A stretch of 64,000 nucleotides of DNA from Aphrocallistes beatrix. Lineage: Eukaryota > Porifera > Hexactinellida > Sceptrulophora > Aphrocallistidae. Shown here piece by piece: positions 59,656-64,000 of this stretch (position 1 is the first letter of the stretch; each line of letters starts with the position of its first letter). The translations under genes and the position numbers were made by a program. The stretch is from positions 1,426,001-1,490,000 of the forward strand of contig OY725498.1 in assembly GCA_963281255.1 (NCBI GenBank), read 5' to 3'. The notes below the pieces were generated by a model that was not told where the DNA came from, did no database searches, and saw only the letters and a list, made by a program, of their open reading frames with translations.

Positions 59656-61071
59656 TCAGAAAGATCGTAAAGTGAACGAGCGTGCATAGGCAGGATCCGA
59701 CTCACCGATTCTAGCGCGAATGAAAGACTTGAGTGCGTGAAGGACAGACTGCACACTCTGCAACTGAACTCGGATCCTATCCGGCTTGTCAGGACTTGGC
59801 TCGAAGTGAATGACAAGGAAACTGTTGGCCGCTTCTTCCGTGTGAGAAATCGCACTGAGAGGCCAGGAGTGAATCAGGTTGTCAGTTTTAGGATTTATAG
59901 CCCGAACACAGGAGAGAGGGAAATTAAGTTCCAATAAAATATTCCTATTCTCGAACACTCCTGGAAACCGCACAAATGAATCCTGCATAATCAACGCAAC
60001 GACCGCAGAGTTCAGAGAATGGATCCATGAGACCAGATCGTCCCACGTCTCTGGGGACAGAATGTGCTCGCTCCCCATCCCGGAGGAGAGCAGGAAGGAG
60101 TTAGAGCGGAGTGGTTTCTTCTCTTTAAGAATGTGGCAGGAGAGTGTCATCAGATCGTACCTCGCATCACATCGCTCCCAGTCGTGTCCGTTCGAGGGAG
60201 GAGCTGTGAAAAGTCGCACTTGACTGCGTGTACACACGACGAACCGACGAACCCAGTAAGTCTGGTTAGGAGACTGCCGCACCATCTCAAACATCCACCC
60301 CATCGCCATGACCACATTGGCAGGGGGCAGGAGGCGATTCAGCTGGTCCAGGTGGGGCTGCTGCTGTCGCTGGATGGCTCTCTTCAGAGAGAGGACGCAC
60401 AGCAACAGCTCCGCGCTCTCGCGGCCGTCGCACTGCAGAGTGGCTTCTTCGCTTCCTGACACGTCCCGGATGCAGAAGCCGTTCTCTATCCGCAGAGCCG
60501 AGCCCGGCTTGTACAGACTGACTGTGGCGTGGAGCAGAGGGATCATCTTGTAGATCTTCCATCCGGAGGGAATGAGATCCGGCTGTTCTCCTCTCTGGAT
60601 CTGTTTGGTTCGCTGCACGGTGATGGATACAGCTCCGGCTAGGTTCTTCAGGATGTGAGCTACTCTTTCATGCTCAAGCCGAGACACGTTATTCCCATTC
60701 ACAGCCGTAATCAGGTCGTCTGTCTGCATGTTGTAGTTGTCTGCAGGCGAGTTAGAGAATATCCTACTCACTCGCACTGGTTGCTCTCCTAAGATAGTTA
60801 CACCCAGACCTTCATTCTCTCCGATCTCGAACTCAAACTCGATCTCTTCCACCTCCTTATTGTCAAGAGAAGAGGCCGTAGATCCGCTCAGATAGTCCCT
60901 GCGGTAGAGGAGGAGGGTATCCTCGTGAAGAAAGATCTTCACCTTCTCTCGGATTCCAAAGGCTGGTAGCAGTAGGTCCAAAACGTCAGGGAAGTGGACA
61001 CCCACTGGAGGAGTTGGAGGAATTTCAGGGAGCACATGACTGTCTGTGCTCTCATCTAATTCAATTTCCAT
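59656..61071 (-). CDS. SNTG1: Syntrophin, gamma-like
   Basis: 471 residues, start MEIELDESTDSHVLPEIPPT, intronless. A split PH domain begins before the PDZ: VKIFLHEDTLLLYRRDYLSG. The PDZ domain lies about 82-165 (EIGENEGLGVTILGEQPVRV, IFSNSPADNYNMQTDDLITA, NGNNVSRLEHERVAHILKNL). PH and syntrophin-unique parts follow: AMGWMFEMVRQSPNQTYWVR, FLVIHFEPSPD. The GLGVT loop fits the carboxylate-binding GLGF site. Gamma syntrophins bind dystrophin or dystrobrevin and organise membrane signalling scaffolds. No Walker-type or membrane features. Confidence 0.88.
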   Translation of the reverse strand: MEIELDESTDSHVLPEIPPTPPVGVHFPDVLDLLLPAFGIREKVKIFLHEDTLLLYRRDYLSGSTASSLDNKEVEEIEFEFEIGENEGLGVTILGEQPVRVSRIFSNSPADNYNMQTDDLITAVNGNNVSRLEHERVAHILKNLAGAVSITVQRTKQIQRGEQPDLIPSGWKIYKMIPLLHATVSLYKPGSALRIENGFCIRDVSGSEEATLQCDGRESAELLLCVLSLKRAIQRQQQPHLDQLNRLLPPANVVMAMGWMFEMVRQSPNQTYWVRRFVVCTRSQVRLFTAPPSNGHDWERCDARYDLMTLSCHILKEKKPLRSNSFLLSSGMGSEHILSPETWDDLVSWIHSLNSAVVALIMQDSFVRFPGVFENRNILLELNFPLSCVRAINPKTDNLIHSWPLSAISHTEEAANSFLVIHFEPSPDKPDRIRVQLQSVQSVLHALKSFIRARIGESDPAYARSFTLRSF

Positions 61072-62585
61072 TGTAAACCCCTAACATCCAATAGAGTATA
61101 TGAAAAGAGTCTCAAACATTTTTCACTCCTTTGGAACTTTAAAAGTTCCAATACAGGTTACTGAAGTGGAAGAGGCTCGCATTTTTTGCAGAGGTTTTAA
61201 TATTTTTTCATTAAAACTTTTCTAAATAATCCGTCCCTGTGATTAATGGTCCTGGGGACAACCTATTTGGATGTAACTTGTCCCCAGGACAGTTTAACGC
61301 GGAGTAGGTTGCTCCAAGTAAAGTGTCCACTCGGATAATCAAAATTTAAACAAAACTAATGAGATGGATCTTCGTATTTCTAATAATACAATTTATATAT
61401 GGCATAATAAGGGTCTAATAATGGGAGACAATCCACAACTTTATGGAGAGGTAGGTTACTTTGTAGTAAATCATCCGGGACAGATGGATTATACCGAACA
61501 GGTTACTTCATTGCAGAAGCTAGAATAACGATACGAGTTCATCAGTTTTTTTACGATGTATACCTCTTTTTCATAGTTAGTTAATACTATCGGACTTTTT
61601 ATTTTAACAATAAGAAAAAATGTCGGTCACCGAGGTGCAGCCCCAGTAAGTAACTCGAAGGAACGTAGAATGTGGATATCGTATTGCATTGGGAAATACT
61701 CTTAGAGCTTGTTAAGTGCGAAAATTGCATGTTCTATATATATTTGAAACACCCTCTATAGCCGTTAACATACATGCCTTCTCCTGAGCTAATTTTTAAG
61801 TGTCCCGTTTTTACATGAAATCTCCCCATTATGTCCCGTTTTTTTTTTGATTCTGTGTATAATACTTTTCTATAGCGTCCCGCCATGTCCCGCGAGATTC
61901 AACGCTGCGTCCCGCTTTTATCATGGCTCAGGTTGGCATGCATGCGTTAAGATCTCGCTTCTAACATAAAATAAAAATTTTCTCAAAACGTGTGAAAATA
62001 TGCATATATACAGATGGTATGTTATGTGTTGTTGACTTGATTTGTTTGAATAGATGTTTGAATAAATCAGAAAGATAATATCTTCTCTTCAAAGATTGTA
62101 ACTCAAATGAAAAACTATCTGAAGCTGAAGACCATTAAAATTTGCGAAATCCTAATTGAGTGAGGCAATTGTACTACAAGTTTGCAATTTAATACTGTGT
62201 ACAGTATAGGCTCTATCCCACCATAGATACATATGTTAACTGAATATATTATAATTTAAATGTTTAAAATTGATGTTATACATATTCAACAATACTTCAA
62301 GTTGTCCTTATAGTTGTACATTTTATGAATTTGTTCTAGCTTCAAGCATCAAAAGGTAATATCTATATTTTATATTTATAGTATACCGCACACGTAATTA
62401 TGGCAGCAGTAGTACCCACTGGCAAATTAATTAAGTTCATAATATCGGGGTTTTAAGGTGCTGCCTGGTGAAAATACAAACTTGGTCAAGACCTGCAGCA
62501 TGACATGAATCGATAATGGTACTCTACAAGGGGAGTGCAATTGTTCGATGTTGTCAGGTTTTTACTCGATTTGAGAAGAGCTACC
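61072..62585. other. Gene-free interval
   Basis: Between the divergent syntrophin and the plus-strand terminal gene. Contains the TGTCCCG-rich repeat copy at 61,772-61,943. No ORF of note otherwise. An upstream exon of the plus-strand gene could lie here, but none was seen. Confidence 0.45.
61772..61943. repeat. Dispersed TGTCCCG-rich repeat, copy 2
   Basis: Shares AATCTCCCCATTATGTCCCG-like, ATAATACTTTTCTAT and CCATGTCCCGCGA blocks in order with 16,690-16,888. Its end GTTGGCATGCATGC mirrors the CATACTTGCCAAC of copy 1. Confidence 0.55.
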
Positions 62586-63912
62586 ATGTCTAATCGGCAG
62601 TATTTATTCACTGCCGAGTACCAAGGAATGAATCTAACCCTTCTGAGCAATGAGTGCCGAGTGTTCCGTAAGTTATATTAGTAAATACTAGGGATGAAGC
62701 GGATATACCGAATTTTCGAATATTCGTTCGAAATGAATTAAACGAATATTTTTCAGTTTTAATTATACAAGTAGAAGCGCACATAGAAATAAATATTTTG
62801 TTCTGTATATTCTTATTGTACGTGTATGTAACTAAGAAACGTATCTTTATCTTGTATTGAGTCTAAAAATTGACTTATTGGTGGGACACTACCATTGGTT
62901 CGGTTAAATGACAGAGGCAGAAAAATGTTTCCGTAATCTAAACCAGCGCTGTCCAACAGGCGGCCCGCGGCCTTGCTTTGTGCGGCCCGCGTTGCCTGCT
63001 TCAATCTCCCCCTTTTTTACCCACTTTTAGACAAATTCTCCAAATTTTTCCATATCATGCATCTCGTTTTCTTCCACAAGTATTATTCGCGCCATGATTG
63101 CCTTATTTTATCATTCGTTATAGTATATTAGCTTCTATTGTTCACGATACAAATTGTCCAAAATGCCTCTATCCATATCCATCCCGAGTGCACGCCCCTG
63201 TATTGCGGCCCGCCACTAAATGGTATGAAGCAGTTCCGGCCTGAAGTAAATATAGTTGGACATCCCTGATCTAAACGAACGAATATTCTAATATTCATTT
63301 CAGCCCTATTAAATACTACATCCTTGGTTTCTGTATGTATACCCTATTTCTTACACAGATCCTGCTGCAAAAGCTTCTATCGAGAGTCTTACAATTACAA
63401 ATGGGTCCATTTCTGTCAACCACCCCTTCGACGCGACTATCCACACGCTGTACGAGTGGCCTCTCGACTCAGGGAACTTCTCTGTCCTCACAGAGGGGCC
63501 GCATTCTCGCCTCAACGTGGACTGCTATGTCCATTACAAGTTTAAGCGTGTTACGCGAAGTCGTGACGTAGGCGGGAATATCCATAAGGTTTTAGACACG
63601 GATGTGACGCTAGGTGGAACTGGCGTGATTGAGAATGCAAAGTTTGATCTTATGATTCGGAAACGTGCCATGAATGGTGAGGCGATTTTCCAAGGAGTCC
63701 GAATTTTGGATGTGATGGACTTTGTACAGTTGAATTTCACTCAAACACTTCCCTTTTTTCCATGGGAGAGACGTCCATTCGGTTACAATGAAAAATGGAC
63801 AGACAACCCTGACCGAACCAAGGATATCCAAGTGCCAGCCGTTTACTCTCCAGCTGTCGCTATCTCAGATAACTTCAGCGTCACTCGTGAGTTCTATAAT
63901 CCTAATCTTTGA
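62586..63912 (+). CDS. Two-exon protein of unknown function
   Basis: Exon 1 62,586-62,667 (MSNRQYLFTAEYQGMNLTLL to VF, donor GTAAGT) and exon 2 63,359-63,912 (acceptor TTACACAG). Phases agree (1 + 2) and give 211 residues. Exon 2 reads ASIESLTITNGSISVNHPFD, TLYEWPLDSGNFSVL, VDCYVHYKFKRVTRSRDVGG, ARGG-free beta-rich sequence, then FFPWERRPFGYNEKWTDNPD, and ends REFYNPNL. There are no membrane helices or obvious family motifs. NxS/T sites (NGS, NFS, NFT) are present, but there is no signal peptide. The 691-bp intron contains two nested transposons. More 5' exons are possible. I do not recognise the protein. Confidence 0.65.
62689..63308. mobile_element. hAT-type element (outer) in the intron
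   Basis: Begins TAGGGATGAAG and ends, inverted, TAGGGCTGAAA; both carry TTCGAATATTCG-like blocks (GAATATTCGTTCG). Flanking octamers GTAAATAC and TTAAATAC agree in 7 of 8, as expected for hAT target duplication. Interrupted by the inner element. Confidence 0.7.
62944..63268. mobile_element. hAT-type MITE (inner, nested)
   Basis: Starts CAGCGCTGTCCAACAGGCGG and ends AGTTGGACATCCCTG, inverted. Exact 8-bp duplication ATCTAAAC on both sides (62,936-62,943 and 63,269-63,276). 325 bp, contains GCGGCCCGC blocks. It landed inside the outer element. Confidence 0.88.
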
Positions 63913-63938
63913 GATTAAATTTTGGAAATATAAGCCGA

Positions 63939-63995
63939 CTCCGCTTAATTGGGTCACATCGGTCAGAGGACATTTTGCCCCGATTAAGCGGAGAA
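63939..63995. repeat. Inverted repeat at the window edge
   Basis: CTCCGCTTAATTGGG and CCCCGATTAAGCGGAG form a hairpin of about 15 bp, just after the stop of the unknown gene. It may be the end of another small DNA transposon cut by the window. Confidence 0.4.
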
Positions 63996-64000
63996 CCCTA

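Noticed and set aside
61600-61660. A tRNA-like or SINE head near GGTCACCGAGGTGCAG
   Set aside because: No cloverleaf pairing and no matching A and B boxes at the right spacing.

Overview
The window is nuclear DNA of an animal. Spliceosomal introns (GT..AG) are visible in the spastin, TMEM214 and right-edge genes. The housekeeping genes are clear metazoan orthologues: spastin, C1D, TMEM214, PSMD8/Rpn12, TRAPPC3, a PTP1B/TCPTP-type phosphatase, an ELMO-domain GAP, WDR55 and a gamma-type syntrophin. Genes are intron-poor and only about 180-260 bp apart in places, the DNA is AT-rich, and many small hAT, Tc1/mariner and pogo-type elements are present. This suggests a compact, early-branching animal. 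A sponge is my guess, but nothing here proves it.

Positions 1-33,000 hold the most unusual content: a minus-strand cluster of one fast-changing gene family. Its products are built from a repeated cysteine-rich module of about 130 residues (a TDVGxIPR signature, then GCYWC, CxxxC, EWC, CxxxxC, CC-xxx-H and GPxWY), joined by Pro/Ser/Thr-rich linkers to NADAR (YbiA/DUF1768) domains. NADAR enzymes cleave N-glycosidic bonds, including ADP-ribose on guanine. Four N-terminal classes occur: I (MASNTERS), II (MAAQSGYS), III (MAGYGSSAPF) and IV (MAFKKQKN). Some copies carry one or two NADAR domains with the EHTxNDxFWGDGGD motif. Others carry a second NADAR-like domain that has lost that motif. Only the ORF at 17,134-20,166 is complete and full length. 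A second ORF is open to the left edge, and nearly all other copies carry frameshifts, stops or deletions. Truncated copies of the neighbouring C1D gene and a dead Tc1/mariner copy are interspersed and mark the duplication units.

Positions 33,073-36,400 hold intact C1D and spastin, the right flank of the cluster. Positions 36,500-39,800 are gene-free and rich in repeats: a long foldback, an AT microsatellite and a pogo/Tigger MITE. Positions 39,892-45,565 hold a tandem pair of TPR-SET genes with very similar SET halves. Both copies have Cys where most SET enzymes have the catalytic Tyr.

Positions 46,469-61,071 are a dense housekeeping stretch, mostly on the minus strand: TMEM214, PSMD8, an orphan 7TM gene (plus strand), TRAPPC3, a PTP, ELMOD, WDR55, a GPCR-like gene and a syntrophin. 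The right edge holds a plus-strand two-exon gene of unknown function whose intron contains two nested hAT-type elements with clear target-site duplications.
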